DNA of 64,000 nt from Mycolicibacterium sp. J2 (GCF_026240945.1 NZ_JAPFPY010000004.1:1-64000), one strand, 5' to 3'; counted from the first letter of the stretch, positions 1 through 11,309 are shown. Numbers and translations are program-made. The notes: a model not told the origin generated them from the letters alone.

Positions 1-3
1 CTA

Positions 4-21
4 GTGTCCTGAGTCGTTAAT
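4..21 (+). repeat. IS630 left terminal inverted repeat
   Basis: Begins GTGTCCTGAGTC and pairs with 1112-1129, with one mismatch (G at position 16 against the expected A). The flanking TA at 2-3 is the target-site duplication. Confidence 0.93.
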
Positions 22-46
22 TTGTCTTCTCTTGTTAGCATGGGTG

Positions 47-1132
47 ATGCCGTCGCCGCATGCCGTCGAAATCGTGTTGTCCGAGGATGAGCGCACCGAG
101 TTGGAGGGCTGGGTCCGTCGACGGAACAGTGCCGCGGGACTGGCGCTGCGGGCTCGGATTGTTCTGGCCTGCGCCGACGGCGGGGGAAACGCCGAAGTCG
201 CTGATCGGTTGGAACTCGATCGAGGCACGATCCGTAAGTGGCGCAACAGATTCGCTGAGAAGCGTTGCGATGGGCTGCTCGACGAACCGCGTCCGGGGCG
301 TCCCCGCGTGGTGGGTGACGAGCAGATCGAGGCGTTGATCACCACAACGCTGGAGTCGACTCCGCCGGGGGCCACGCACTGGTCGACGCGGTCGATGGCC
401 GAACACCTGGGACTGTCTCAATCGATGGTGTCGCGGGTCTGGCGCGCGTTCGGATTGACTCCGCACAAACAGGATTCGTGGAAGTTGTCGAAGGACCCGT
501 TGTTCGTGGCCAAGGTCCGTGACATCGTCGGGCTCTACCTGGACCCTCCGGAACGAGCCATGGTGCTCTGCGTCGACGAGAAGACCCAGATCCAGGCGCT
601 CAACCGGACTCAACCTGCGTTCCCGATGTTGCCCGGAACCCCTGCGCGGGCCAGCCACGACTACGTGCGTCACGGCACCTCCAGCCTCTACGCCGCCCTC
701 GACCTCGCCTCCGGCAAGGTGATCGGCTCACTGCACGCGCGCCACCGCAGCCAGGAGTTCCTGGCGTTCCTGAAGAAGATCGACGCCGAGGTGCCCGCCG
801 ATCTGGACTGCCACGTCGTGCTCGACAACGCCTCCACGCACAAGACGCCGGCAGTAAAGCGTTGGCTGACGAATCATCCCCGCTTCGTCCTGCACTTCAC
901 CCCGACCAGTTCGTCGTGGCTCAACCTCGTCGAACGCTGGTTCGCCGAACTGACCACCAAGAAACTTCGCCGAGGCACTCACACCTCCGTGCGCCAACTC
1001 AACGCTGACATCCGCGCATGGATCGAGCACTGGAACGACGACCCCAAACCCTACGTCTGGACCAAAACCGCCGACCAAATCCTCGCCAGCATCGCCAACT
1101 ACTGCCGACGAATTAATGACTCAGGACACTAG
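47..1132 (+). CDS. IS630 family transposase
   Basis: Cuts and joins the ends of the IS630 element. The N-terminal third is a helix-turn-helix region (LDRGTIRKWRNRF and a second winged-helix segment ending LSQSMVSRVWRAFG). The C-terminal half is a DDE_3 catalytic domain with the three expected blocks: VDEKTQ (first Asp), VLDNASTHKT (second Asp) and LNLVERWFAELT (Glu). The length of about 361 aa is normal for a full-length protein. ATG at 47 is used; GTG at 44 and TTG at 32 are in-frame alternatives with no clear ribosome site. The stop codon lies outside the element proper, in the duplicated target. Confidence 0.93.
   Translation: MPSPHAVEIVLSEDERTELEGWVRRRNSAAGLALRARIVLACADGGGNAEVADRLELDRGTIRKWRNRFAEKRCDGLLDEPRPGRPRVVGDEQIEALITTTLESTPPGATHWSTRSMAEHLGLSQSMVSRVWRAFGLTPHKQDSWKLSKDPLFVAKVRDIVGLYLDPPERAMVLCVDEKTQIQALNRTQPAFPMLPGTPARASHDYVRHGTSSLYAALDLASGKVIGSLHARHRSQEFLAFLKKIDAEVPADLDCHVVLDNASTHKTPAVKRWLTNHPRFVLHFTPTSSSWLNLVERWFAELTTKKLRRGTHTSVRQLNADIRAWIEHWNDDPKPYVWTKTADQILASIANYCRRINDSGH
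1112..1129 (-). repeat. IS630 right terminal inverted repeat
   Basis: Reverse complement of the left end. It is followed by TA (1130-1131). The repeat is translated as the last residues of the transposase (INDSGH), and the transposase stop codon TAG is formed by the TA duplication plus the next flanking G. Confidence 0.93.
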
Positions 1133-1965
1133 GGCGCCGCGACCACCGTCGGCAGTTCGCCGGCCAGTAGGGTCAGCAGCTCCGAGCAGCCGCCCTCGAC
1201 CTTCACCGTTGCCTGCGCGTCACCGCGGGTGGGCCCACGGTTGACGATCGCGATCGGCATGCCCGCCGCGGCGGCGTGCCGCACGAACCGGTAGCCGGAG
1301 AACACCGTCAGCGACGACCCGGCGACCAGCAGGGCGTCGGCCCCGTCGACCAACGAATAAGCCTCGGCCACGCGATCTTTCGGAACGCTCTCACCGAAGT
1401 AGACGATATCGGGTTTGAGCATGCCGCCACAGCGCGGACAGTCCAGATAACGAAAACTCGAGGTATCGGTGACCACGGCGTCGGCGTCCGGTGCCACCGC
1501 GATGCCGCCCACCCGCTCGGCGCGTTCGATGAAGCCTGGATTGAGCGCTTCCAGCTCGTCGGCCAGCGCGGCCCGCGACTGCGTGTATCCGCACGACAGG
1601 CACACCACTTGTGCGTAGGTGCCGTGCAGGTTCACCACGCGGCGACTACCGGCCTTGGTGTGCAGCAGATCGACGTTCTGGGTGATCAGCCCGATCACCA
1701 CGCCCGCCTCCTCGAGGCGGGCCAACGCGCGGTGGCCGGCATTGGGCCGGGTGTCGTCCATGTGACGCCAGCCGACGTGGTTGCGTGCCCAGTACCGCTG
1801 GCGAAACGCCGGGTCGGCGGTGAACTGGGCGATGGTCATCGGATTGCTCGGCGGCGAGTCCGGTCCGCGGTAGTCGGGGATGCCCGAATCGGTCGACATT
1901 CCCGCGCCCGTCAACACCGCCAACCGCAGTCCGCTGAGCGCAGAGACGAGTTCGGGGGCTTCCAC
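1129..1965 (-). CDS. Sir2 family NAD-dependent protein deacylase (sirtuin)
   Basis: Predicted to remove acyl groups from protein lysines using NAD+. The 278-aa product has the sirtuin NAD site GAGMSTDSGIPDYRG (residues 20-34), TQNVD (95-99), the catalytic His in LHG (about 114) and four zinc cysteines in two CxxC pairs (122/125 and 175/178). The GTG at 1965 is chosen because the sirtuin fold starts immediately after it and a TATCCT box lies 7 nt upstream, giving a leaderless transcript. The same reading frame stays open far upstream to 3849, but that part is antisense to nadE and not believable. The IS630 element sits on the stop codon without changing the protein. Divergent from nadE, which is fitting because both concern NAD. 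Confidence 0.9.
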   Translation of the reverse strand: MEAPELVSALSGLRLAVLTGAGMSTDSGIPDYRGPDSPPSNPMTIAQFTADPAFRQRYWARNHVGWRHMDDTRPNAGHRALARLEEAGVVIGLITQNVDLLHTKAGSRRVVNLHGTYAQVVCLSCGYTQSRAALADELEALNPGFIERAERVGGIAVAPDADAVVTDTSSFRYLDCPRCGGMLKPDIVYFGESVPKDRVAEAYSLVDGADALLVAGSSLTVFSGYRFVRHAAAAGMPIAIVNRGPTRGDAQATVKVEGGCSELLTLLAGELPTVVAAP

Positions 1966-1992
1966 TCCATCCAGGATAGGGATAATGGCCGG
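1966..1992. promoter_or_regulatory. divergent back-to-back leaderless promoters, sirtuin / nadE
   Basis: Only 27 bp separate the two start codons. On the plus strand GATAAT (1981-1986) lies 6 nt before the nadE GTG. On the minus strand TATCCT (plus-strand 1973-1978) lies 7 nt before the sirtuin GTG. Both are at the spacing typical of mycobacterial leaderless promoters. The -35 region of each must lie inside the other gene's coding sequence. Confidence 0.55.
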
Positions 1993-4028
<2,036 letters not shown>

Positions 4029-4032
<4 letters not shown>

Positions 4033-4841
4033 AGCCGGCCCTCGGTGCGCAGCTCCGGATGTACCCAGTCCGGGGAGCGGCGCTCCTTGAAGGCGAGGAA
4101 GCCCTGGCGCGCCTCGGCGCCGCGGTAGCTGGCCTTCATCCCGATACGGTCGAACAGCCCCAGATAGTTGTCCAGGCTGGATTTCACCACCGACCGGGCG
4201 CCGGGCGCGGCCCGGCAGACCTGGGCCAGCACCTCGCGCGCCTCGTCGAGCAGGCTGTCGTGCGGGACCACCCGCGACACCATGCCCCACTCCAGCGCCT
4301 CGCCGGCGGTGAGCACGCGCCCGGTGAACATCAGGTCGCGGGTGCGTGCCGGGCCGATCAGGCGGGCCAGCATCTGGCTGTAATAGGTGTCGGCGATACC
4401 GCGGAACAGCTCGGGCACCCGGAAGGTGGCGCGCTCGCTGACCACCGCCATATCGCTGCACAGCGCGATCTGCATGCCACCGCCCTGCGCCAGGCCGTTG
4501 ACCGCCGAGACCACCGGCTTGACCGATTGGCGCAGTGTCTCGAACGGGGTGACGTCCATCGACAGCGCCGCGCCCCACGTCATCCAGTCGTCGCTGCCGT
4601 CACCACCTCCCAGGTCACCGCCCGGGGCGAATACGTCACCGGTGCCGGTGATGAGCAGCCCCGCCAGCTCCGGGTCGTTCTCCACATGGCTGATGGCGTA
4701 CCGGATCCCGAAATACATCGCCGGGGTCATTGCGTTGCGCGCCTCGGGCCGGTCCAGCCGCACCACCGCGAACGGGCCGTGCCGCTCGAATTTCAGGTAC
4801 GGGGTGCCGAGCCAGTCGCCTTCGGGCGGTCGCGCTGTCAT
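4029..4841 (-). CDS. enoyl-CoA hydratase/isomerase family protein
   Basis: Crotonase-fold enzyme, 270 aa, probably acting on acyl-CoA substrates in lipid catabolism. Evidence is the N-terminal strand with VRLDRPEARNAM, the oxyanion-hole region FAPGGDLGGGDG, the ALCSDMAV helix and a mid-protein glutamate in FRVPELF that matches the catalytic-Glu region. Substrate cannot be assigned. The ATG at 4841 has a TATAGT box 8 nt upstream (plus-strand 4850-4855). It lies 48 bp downstream of rbsK on the same strand, so it could also be read from there. Ends overlapping the nadE stop. Confidence 0.88.
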
Positions 4842-4889
4842 GGCTGCCGACTATAACGCCAACTGTTGACTGTTCAGTTGGGGGCCGCT

Positions 4890-5741
4890 TCAGTTGAGTG
4901 CGTCCTCGATGGCCTCATCGGTCGGGGCGCAGTCACCGGCACCCGGGACCAGGGTGGCCAGCGCCCCGGCCGCGCAGGCCCGGCGCAGCGCATGCACCCG
5001 GTTGGTGGGCCACCCGGCGGCGAGCACACCGGCGAACACGTCCCCGGCGCCGGTGGTGTCCACCGGCTCGACCTCCGGCGCGGACACGTGTATCTCGCCG
5101 TCGGCGCTGCGATGGCTGGCGCCGCGTGACCCCAGCGTGGTCACCAGATGTGGCACTTGCCAATGCCATTGCGCTGCTTCGGTTTCGTTGACGATCACCA
5201 CATCGGTGACCTCGGCCAACTCCGCCAGTGCGGCCGGGTCGGCGCCGGCGGGTGACGCGTTGAGCATGACCGTCGCACCGGCGGCGCGCGCGACCCTCGC
5301 CGCCGTCACCGCGGTGTCGATCGGAATCTCCAGCTGCAGCAGCAGCACCTCGCTGGCGGTGATGATGTCGCGCAGGCGCGCCGCGTTCAGGCTCAGGTGG
5401 GCGTTCGCACCGGGCGCTACCACGATGACGTTCTCGGCGTGCGCGTCGACCACGATGCCGGCCGTCCCGCTGGGCACCGGGAGGGTGATCACACCGGCCA
5501 CGTCCACGCCGTTGCCGGCCAGGTGCGAGCGCAGCGCTTCGCCTGCTGCGTCATCGCCCACCGCCGCGATCGCGCTGACCTCGGCACCCGCACGCGCGGC
5601 AGCGATCGCCTGATTGCCGCCCTTGCCACCGGGGCATTGGGCGACCGATGACGCCAACACCGTCGCACCGGGACCGGGCAGTGTCTCCACCGCGAAGACG
5701 ACGTCCATGTTCACGCTGCCCACCACACACACCCGCGCCAC
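4890..5741 (-). CDS. rbsK: ribokinase (PfkB family carbohydrate kinase)
   Basis: ATP-dependent phosphorylation of ribose or a similar sugar. PfkB hallmarks are present: the N-terminal VCVVGSVNMDVVF strand, the sugar-binding PGGKGGNQAIAAARAG and the C-terminal catalytic motif DTTGAGDVFAGVLA with the base Asp. The length of about 283 aa fits the family, and the sequence closely follows mycobacterial RbsK. The GTG at 5741 is preferred: the frame stays open to a GTG at 5789, but that extension (MSAISPEHPDGD) would be partly encoded by one arm of an intergenic inverted repeat. Confidence 0.9.
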   Translation of the reverse strand: MARVCVVGSVNMDVVFAVETLPGPGATVLASSVAQCPGGKGGNQAIAAARAGAEVSAIAAVGDDAAGEALRSHLAGNGVDVAGVITLPVPSGTAGIVVDAHAENVIVVAPGANAHLSLNAARLRDIITASEVLLLQLEIPIDTAVTAARVARAAGATVMLNASPAGADPAALAELAEVTDVVIVNETEAAQWHWQVPHLVTTLGSRGASHRSADGEIHVSAPEVEPVDTTGAGDVFAGVLAAGWPTNRVHALRRACAAGALATLVPGAGDCAPTDEAIEDALN

Positions 5742-5765
5742 GGCCTCACCGTAGTCACCGTCTGG

Positions 5766-5838
5766 GTGCTCCGGCGAGATTGCGCTCACGGCTGTCGCAG
5801 AGCGAACAACGACCCTGTGTGCAATCTCGCCGGAGCAC
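5766..5838. repeat. 18-bp perfect inverted repeat between rbsK and proA
   Basis: The arms are 5766-5783 (GTGCTCCGGCGAGATTGC) and 5821-5838 (its exact reverse complement), enclosing 37 bp that hold the partly symmetrical GCTCACGGCTGTCGCAGAGCG. It lies between divergent genes, so it is unlikely to be a plain terminator. It looks like a small palindromic intergenic repeat or a non-autonomous element; no second copy was noticed in this window. Confidence 0.6.
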
Positions 5839-5877
5839 GATGACCGACCCCACCAAGCCTGACCCGTGCATGCCCGT

Positions 5878-5889
5878 TACCCTGGCTAA
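5878..5889 (+). promoter_or_regulatory. proA leaderless promoter -10
   Basis: TACCCT at 5878-5883 stands 6 nt before the proA ATG. This is the standard TANNNT-to-start spacing of mycobacterial leaderless genes. No ribosome-binding site precedes the ATG. Confidence 0.5.
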
Positions 5890-7170
5890 ATGAGCGTGAA
5901 AGCGTCACCGCAGGGCAGGAGCACATCGACCGGGGAGTCGATCGACGTCGATCTGCGCCGGCAGGTGCATGACGCCGCGGCCGCCGCGCGCACCGCCTCC
6001 CGCGCTCTGGCGGCGCTGAGCACCGAAACCAAGAACCGGGCCCTTCATCAGGCGGCGGACACCGTGCTGGAGCACACCCACGACATCCTGGCCGCGAACG
6101 CCGCCGACCTCGAGATCGCGCGCGCCGCAGGCACCGCCGAGGCCATGCTGGATCGGCTCGCGCTCAGCCCGCAGCGCATCGACGGCATCGCCGCGGGTCT
6201 GCGCCAGGTTGCCGGCCTGCCCGACCCGATCGGCGAGGTGCTGCGCGGTTCGACGTTGCCCAACGGCCTCCAGCTGCGTCAGCAGCGCGTCCCGCTCGGT
6301 GTGGTCGGCATCGTCTACGAAGGTCGGCCCAACGTCACCGTCGACGCGTTCGGACTGACCCTGAAATCCGGTAACGCGGTGCTGCTGCGCGGGAGCTCGT
6401 CGGCCGCGCAGTCCAACACCGCCCTCGTCATGGCCTTGCGGGAGGCGCTGTACGAGTCGGGACTGCCGATGGACGCGGTGCAGCTGCTGCCCAGCGCCGA
6501 CCGCGCGACCGTCACACATCTGATCCAGGCCCGCGGGCTGGTCGACGTCGTCATCCCGCGCGGTGGGGCCGGACTGATCGACGCGGTGGTACGCGACGCC
6601 ACGGTGCCGACCATCGAAACCGGGGTCGGCAATTGCCACGTCTATGTCGACAAAGCCGCCGACCTCGACACCGCCGAGCGGATCCTGCTGAACTCCAAGA
6701 CCCGCCGGCCCAGCGTGTGCAACTCGGCGGAATCGCTGTTGGTGGACCGCGCGGTGGCCGACAGCGTCCTGCCCCGACTGGTGACGGTGCTGCAGGACGC
6801 CGGCGTCACCGTGCATCTGGATCCGACGGAGGACCAGCTGCGCGCCGAGTTCCTGTCGCTGGACATGGCGGTGGCGGTGGTCGACGGGGTGGAGGGCGCC
6901 GTGGCCCACATCAACGAGTACGGCACCGGGCACACCGAGGCCATCGTGACCACCGACCTGGCCGCCGCGCAGCGCTTCACCGAAGGGGTGGACGCGGCAG
7001 CGGTGATGGTCAACGCATCGACCGCCTTCACCGACGGTGAGCAGTTCGGGTTCGGCGCCGAGATCGGCATCTCCACCCAGAAGTTGCACGCCCGCGGCCC
7101 GATGGGCCTGCCCGAACTGACCTCAACCAAATGGATCGTGTGGGGTGACGGTCAGACCCGTCCCGCCTGA
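5890..7170 (+). CDS. proA: gamma-glutamyl phosphate reductase (glutamate-5-semialdehyde dehydrogenase)
   Basis: Second step of proline biosynthesis: NADPH-dependent reduction of glutamyl-5-phosphate to glutamate semialdehyde in the cytoplasm. The 426-aa product is normal for ProA. It shows the substrate and cofactor region [31 protein letters not shown] and the catalytic cysteine (about residue 277) in [11 protein letters not shown]. The first 25 residues are a variable low-complexity tail. Followed after 21 bp by the MoxR ATPase gene, as in other mycobacteria. Confidence 0.96.
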   Translation: MSVKASPQGRSTSTGESIDVDLRRQVHDAAAAARTASRALAALSTETKNRALHQAADTVLEHTHDILAANAADLEIARAAGTAEAMLDRLALSPQRIDGIAAGLRQVAGLPDPIGEVLRGSTLPNGLQLRQQRVPLGVVGIVYEGRPNVTVDAFGLTLKSGNAVLLRGSSSAAQSNTALVMALREALYESGLPMDAVQLLPSADRATVTHLIQARGLVDVVIPRGGAGLIDAVVRDATVPTIETGVGNCHVYVDKAADLDTAERILLNSKTRRPSVCNSAESLLVDRAVADSVLPRLVTVLQDAGVTVHLDPTEDQLRAEFLSLDMAVAVVDGVEGAVAHINEYGTGHTEAIVTTDLAAAQRFTEGVDAAAVMVNASTAFTDGEQFGFGAEIGISTQKLHARGPMGLPELTSTKWIVWGDGQTRPA

Positions 7171-7191
7171 CCCCGTCTGCCTAGGAGCAAC

Positions 7192-8079
7192 GTGAGCGTT
7201 CCTGCCCGCCCGGCCTCGCTGTTCACCGATATCGACGACGTCGCCACCCGGCTCGCCGAGACTGGCTATCTCGCCGACAAGGCCACCGCGACCGCGGTGT
7301 TCCTCGCCGACCGGCTCGGCAAACCACTTCTGGTGGAGGGCCCGGCCGGGGTCGGCAAGACCGAACTGGCCCGTGCCGTCGCGCAGACCACCGGCAGCGA
7401 CCTCGTGCGGCTGCAGTGCTACGAGGGCGTCGACGAGGCGCGCGCCCTCTACGAGTGGAACCACGCCAAGCAGATCCTGCGCATCCAGGCCGGCCAGAAC
7501 ACGGCGGCCGGTGGCTGGGACCAGACCAAGACCGACGTGTTCACCGAGGAATTCCTGCTGAGCCGTCCGCTGCTCACCGCGATCCGGCGCACCGATCCGA
7601 CCGTGCTGCTGATCGACGAGACCGACAAGGCCGATATCGAGATCGAGGGTCTGCTGCTGGAGGTGTTGTCCGACTTCGCGGTGACGGTGCCCGAACTCGG
7701 CACCATCAAGGCCGAACGGGCGCCGTTCGTGCTGCTCACCTCCAACGCCACCAGGGAGCTGTCCGAGGCGCTGAAACGGCGCTGCCTGTTCCTGCACATC
7801 GATTTCCCCGACGCCGATCTGGAGCGGCGCATCTTGCTGTCCCGGGTGCCGGAGCTGCCCGAGCGCATCGCCGCCGAACTGGTGCGCATCATCGGGGTGC
7901 TGCGTGCCATGCAGCTCAAGAAGGTGCCGTCGGTCGCCGAGACCATCGACTGGGGCCGCACGGTGCTCGCGCTGGGCATGGACACCATCGACGACGAGCT
8001 GATCGCCGCGACGCTCGGTGTGGTGCTCAAGCACCAATCCGATCAGATCAAGGCGGCCGGAGAGCTGAAGCTGAACTGA
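7192..8079 (+). CDS. MoxR-family AAA+ ATPase
   Basis: AAA+ ATPase of 295 aa, related to the chaperone-like MoxR group that works with VWA-domain partners to mature or insert cofactors into other proteins. Walker A GPAGVGKTE (about 50-58), Walker B VLLIDE (about 138-143) and the sensor region LTSNATRELSEALKRRC are all present. The GTG start has a good ribosome site (AGGAG, 6 nt upstream). It lies 13 bp ahead of the VWA gene; the pair matches M. tuberculosis Rv2426c-Rv2425c. The protein it serves is unknown. Confidence 0.92.
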   Translation: MSVPARPASLFTDIDDVATRLAETGYLADKATATAVFLADRLGKPLLVEGPAGVGKTELARAVAQTTGSDLVRLQCYEGVDEARALYEWNHAKQILRIQAGQNTAAGGWDQTKTDVFTEEFLLSRPLLTAIRRTDPTVLLIDETDKADIEIEGLLLEVLSDFAVTVPELGTIKAERAPFVLLTSNATRELSEALKRRCLFLHIDFPDADLERRILLSRVPELPERIAAELVRIIGVLRAMQLKKVPSVAETIDWGRTVLALGMDTIDDELIAATLGVVLKHQSDQIKAAGELKLN

Positions 8080-8092
8080 GAGGCCCGACGCG

Positions 8093-9544
8093 ATGACATC
8101 CCGACGCACCCGCCCGCCGCAACCCCTGGCGCCGCACGGCATCCCGGGCCACCTGGTGGAGTTCGTCGAGGCGCTGCGCCGCGCGGGTATCTCGGTGGGA
8201 CCGTCGGAGACGGTGGACGCCGGCCGGGTGCTGGCCGAGCTGGGTCTGGGGGACCGGGGCGCGCTGCGGGAGGGGCTGGCGTGCGCGGTGCTGCGCCGCG
8301 CCGATCACCGCGACACCTACGACGCGATGTTCGACCTGTGGTGGCCAGCGGCGCTGGGTGACCGCACCGTCCTCGACGACGAAGACGACGATGCCGCCGG
8401 CGGTGAGCCGCAGGGCCTGCCGCCCGAGGACATCGAGGCGATGCGCCAGGCACTGCTCGACCTGCTGGGCCCGGACGCCGATCTGGAGAACCTCGACGAC
8501 CGGTTGGCGGGGCTGGTCGCGCGGATCGTGGAGGCCTACGGCCGGTACAACTCCAGCCGGGGCCCGTCGTACTCGTCGTATCAGGCGCTCAAGGCGATGG
8601 CGCTGGACGAGCTGGAGGGCCGGTTGCTGGCCGGGTTGCTGGCGCCGTATGGCGAGGAGCCCACGCCGACGCAGGAGCAGATCGCCAAAGCGATTGCCCA
8701 GCAACGGATGTCGCAGCTGCGCAAGATGGTCGAATCCGAGACCAAGCGGCGCACCGCCGAGCAGCTGGGCCGCGAGCATGTGCAGATGTACGGCGTGCCG
8801 CAGCTGGCCGAGAACGTCGAGTTCCTGCGCGCCTCCGGTGAGCAGCTGCGCCAGATGCGCAAGACCGTGAAGCCGCTGGCCCGCACCCTGGCCACCCGGC
8901 TGGCGGCCAAGCGGCGCCGATCCCGGGCCGGGGAGATCGACCTGCGCAAGACGCTGCGCAAGTCGATGTCCACCGGCGGGGTGCCCATCGAGGTGGTGCT
9001 CAAGAAGCCGCATCCGGCCCGGCCCGAACTGGTGGTGCTCTGCGACGTGTCCGGTTCGGTGGCCGGCTTCAGCCACTTCACGCTGATGCTGGTCGCCGCG
9101 CTGCGCCAGCAGTTCTCCCGGGTTCGTGTCTTCGCCTTCATCGACACCACCGACGAGGTCACCGAGATGTTCGGCCCGGAGGCCGACCTGGCGGTCGCAG
9201 TGCAGCGCATCACCCGCGAGGCCGGTGTGTACACCCGCGACGGACATTCCGACTACGGGCACGCATTCGTGTCGTTCCTGGACGGTTTCCCCGAGGTGTT
9301 GTCGCCGCGTTCGTCGCTGCTGATCCTGGGCGACGGCCGGAACAACTACCGCAACCCGCAGACCGACCTGCTGGCGCGGATGGTCGGCGCGAGCCGGCAC
9401 GCACATTGGCTCAACCCGGAGCCCAAGCACCTGTGGGGCAGCGGGGACTCGGCGGTGCCCCGTTACCAGGACCTCATCCCGATGCACGAGTGCCGGTCGG
9501 CCAAGCAGCTCGCGTCGGTGATCGACGGCCTGCTCCCCGTCTGA
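8093..9544 (+). CDS. VWA domain-containing protein, partner of MoxR ATPase
   Basis: 483-aa CoxE-like protein. The C-terminal half is a von Willebrand A domain with the MIDAS metal site DVSGS (starting about residue 318) and a later LGDGRNNYRNP block. The N-terminal part is helical, with an acidic stretch (DDEDDDAAGGE, about residues 95-105). MoxR-VWA pairs are known to act together on a client complex. This gene follows the ATPase directly, so both are probably on one transcript from proA or just after it. No signal peptide is visible. Confidence 0.9.
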   Translation: MTSRRTRPPQPLAPHGIPGHLVEFVEALRRAGISVGPSETVDAGRVLAELGLGDRGALREGLACAVLRRADHRDTYDAMFDLWWPAALGDRTVLDDEDDDAAGGEPQGLPPEDIEAMRQALLDLLGPDADLENLDDRLAGLVARIVEAYGRYNSSRGPSYSSYQALKAMALDELEGRLLAGLLAPYGEEPTPTQEQIAKAIAQQRMSQLRKMVESETKRRTAEQLGREHVQMYGVPQLAENVEFLRASGEQLRQMRKTVKPLARTLATRLAAKRRRSRAGEIDLRKTLRKSMSTGGVPIEVVLKKPHPARPELVVLCDVSGSVAGFSHFTLMLVAALRQQFSRVRVFAFIDTTDEVTEMFGPEADLAVAVQRITREAGVYTRDGHSDYGHAFVSFLDGFPEVLSPRSSLLILGDGRNNYRNPQTDLLARMVGASRHAHWLNPEPKHLWGSGDSAVPRYQDLIPMHECRSAKQLASVIDGLLPV

Positions 9545-9638
9545 TCCCCGCCCAAACTCACCTTTGGGCCATTTTGTGCGAGAGCGTCCCGGCGAAACGT
9601 CGATCTCGGCGCCCGCGGACCACCGCGAACCCCTCCCG

Positions 9639-9652
9639 TAAGCTGGCTCTTC
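9639..9652 (+). promoter_or_regulatory. nadD promoter -10 (leaderless)
   Basis: TAAGCT (9639-9644) lies 8 nt before the GTG of nadD, and no ribosome site is present. This is the likely promoter of the nadD-rsfS-gpgP-octT-degV operon, placed in the 108-bp gap after the VWA gene. Confidence 0.45.
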
Positions 9653-10273
9653 GTGACCAGACGCAGGCTCGGGGTGATGGGCGGGACGTTCGATCCCATC
9701 CACCACGGCCACCTCGTCGCGGCCAGCGAGGTCGCCGATCTGTTCCATCTCGACGAGGTGCTCTTCGTCCCCACGGGGCAGCCCTGGCAGAAGCGGGACC
9801 GGCACGTCACCGCGGCCGAGGACCGCTACCTGATGACGGTCATCGCGACCGCCGCCAACCCGCGGTTCTCGGTGAGCCGGGTGGACATCGACCGCGGCGG
9901 CCCCACCTACACCAAGGACACCCTGCGGGACCTGGCCGCGCTCAACCCGGACGCCGACCTGTACTTCATCACCGGCGCCGACGCGCTGGCCTCGATCCTG
10001 TCCTGGCAGAACTGGGAAGAGCTGTTCTCGCTGGCCCGCTTCGTCGGGGTCAGCCGGCCCGGTTACGAGTTGGACGGTGAGCACATCGCCGCAGCGATGA
10101 AGGAACTCCCCGACGACGCGCTGAGCCTGGTGGAGGTGCCCGCCCTGGCGATCTCGTCGAGTGATTGCCGGTTGCGTGCCCGGCGGTCACGGCCGATCTG
10201 GTACCTGGTGCCCGACGGCGTGGTGCAGTACGTATCCAAACGAGGGCTATATACAGAGGAGGCCCGCGCATGA
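9653..10273 (+). CDS. nadD: nicotinate-nucleotide adenylyltransferase
   Basis: Joins nicotinate mononucleotide to AMP, giving the dinucleotide that NadE amidates. The 206-aa product has the nucleotidyltransferase motif [12 protein letters not shown] (residues 10-21), the mid-protein [11 protein letters not shown], and ISSSDCR in place of the usual C-terminal ISSTxIR, as in other mycobacterial NadD proteins. Its stop overlaps the next start (ATGA), so it is translationally coupled to rsfS. The nadE gene of the same pathway lies 6 kb upstream. Confidence 0.95.
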   Translation: MTRRRLGVMGGTFDPIHHGHLVAASEVADLFHLDEVLFVPTGQPWQKRDRHVTAAEDRYLMTVIATAANPRFSVSRVDIDRGGPTYTKDTLRDLAALNPDADLYFITGADALASILSWQNWEELFSLARFVGVSRPGYELDGEHIAAAMKELPDDALSLVEVPALAISSSDCRLRARRSRPIWYLVPDGVVQYVSKRGLYTEEARA

Positions 10274-10656
10274 GCGCCACTACCGAAGCGGTGGCCGCGG
10301 CCACCGTCGCCGCGCGGGCGGCCGCGGCCAAGCTCGCCGAGAACATCGTCGTCATCGACGTGTCCGGGCAACTGGTCATCACCGATCTCTTCGTCATCGC
10401 CTCGGCGTCCAATGAGCGCCAGGTGAACGCGATCGTCGACGAGGTCGAGGAGAAGATGCGGCTGGCCGGATACAAGCCGGCCCGCCGCGAGGGCACCCGC
10501 GAGGGCCGCTGGACGCTGCTGGACTATGTCGACATCGTGGTGCACATCCAGCACAGCGAGGAACGGGAGTTTTACTCCCTGGACCGGCTGTGGCGGGACT
10601 GCCCGCAGGTGCCCGTCGATCTCGACGGCGCCGATGACGCGGAGAGTTCGCAGTGA
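10270..10656 (+). CDS. rsfS: ribosome silencing factor RsfS
   Basis: Binds ribosomal protein L14 and blocks joining of ribosomal subunits when nutrients are scarce. The 128-aa Iojap/RsfS protein has the core segments [15 protein letters not shown] and [13 protein letters not shown]. The ATG at 10270 is chosen because it overlaps the nadD stop (ATGA) and gives the standard length; an upstream in-frame GTG would overlap nadD deeply. Its end overlaps the gpgP start (GTGA). Confidence 0.95.
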   Translation: MSATTEAVAAATVAARAAAAKLAENIVVIDVSGQLVITDLFVIASASNERQVNAIVDEVEEKMRLAGYKPARREGTREGRWTLLDYVDIVVHIQHSEEREFYSLDRLWRDCPQVPVDLDGADDAESSQ

Positions 10657-11309
10657 CCATCCGCCGGCTGGTCCTGCTGCGGCACGGGCAGACGGAGTGG
10701 AATGCCGGCAGTCGCATGCAGGGTCAGCTCGACACCGACCTCAGTGAACTCGGGCGTGAGCAGGCCGTCGCCGCGGCCGAAGTGCTGGCCAAGCGGCAAC
10801 CGCTGATCATCGTGTCCTCGGATCTGCGTCGCGCGCTGGACACCGCCACCACGCTGGGGGACCGGTCCGGGCTGCCGGTGCACGTCGATCAGCGGCTGCG
10901 CGAGACCCACCTGGGTGACTGGCAGGGCCTGACGCATCTGGAGGTGGACGCCGTGGCGCCGGGGGCCCGGGTGGCGTGGCGGGACAATGCCCGGTGGGCG
11001 CCGCACGGCGGCGAGAGCCGGGTGGACGTCGCCCAACGCAGCCTGCCCGTGGTCGCCGAACTGCTTGAGTCCCAGCCGGAATGGGGCGCGGATGGGTCGG
11101 ACCGCCCGGTTGTCCTGGTGGCGCACGGCGGACTGATCGCGGCTCTGGCTGCCGCCCTGCTGGGCCTGCCGGTCGACAATTGGCCCGTGCTCGGCGGGAT
11201 GGGCAATGCCAGCTGGGTGCAGCTGTCCGGGCATATCGTCAACGACGCCATCAAGTGGCGCCTCGATGTGTGGAACGCTTCGGCGCAGGTGGCCAATGAT
11301 GTCCTCTGA
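10653..11309 (+). CDS. gpgP: glucosyl-3-phosphoglycerate phosphatase (histidine phosphatase family)
   Basis: In mycobacteria this enzyme removes phosphate from glucosyl-3-phosphoglycerate, an early step of methylglucose lipopolysaccharide (MGLP) synthesis. The 218-aa product has the histidine-phosphatase motif LLRHGQTEW (catalytic His at residue 11), [10 protein letters not shown] and the second histidine in VLVAHGGLI. The assignment to GpgP rather than a general phosphoglycerate mutase rests on operon position identical to M. tuberculosis Rv2419c. The end overlaps octT by 11-14 nt. Confidence 0.9.
   Translation: MTIRRLVLLRHGQTEWNAGSRMQGQLDTDLSELGREQAVAAAEVLAKRQPLIIVSSDLRRALDTATTLGDRSGLPVHVDQRLRETHLGDWQGLTHLEVDAVAPGARVAWRDNARWAPHGGESRVDVAQRSLPVVAELLESQPEWGADGSDRPVVLVAHGGLIAALAAALLGLPVDNWPVLGGMGNASWVQLSGHIVNDAIKWRLDVWNASAQVANDVL

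Larger units (their letters stand above)
4..1129 (+). mobile_element. IS630-family insertion sequence, complete
   Basis: A single transposase gene is bounded by near-perfect terminal inverted repeats (17 of 18 bases match: 4-21 and 1112-1129). A TA dinucleotide flanks each end (2-3 and 1130-1131), which is the target duplication known for the IS630/Tc1-mariner group. The element is about 1.13 kb, normal for the family, and its gene is intact, so it may be active. The target is CTAG, the stop codon of the sirtuin gene on the opposite strand. The specific IS name cannot be given from sequence reading alone. Confidence 0.93.
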
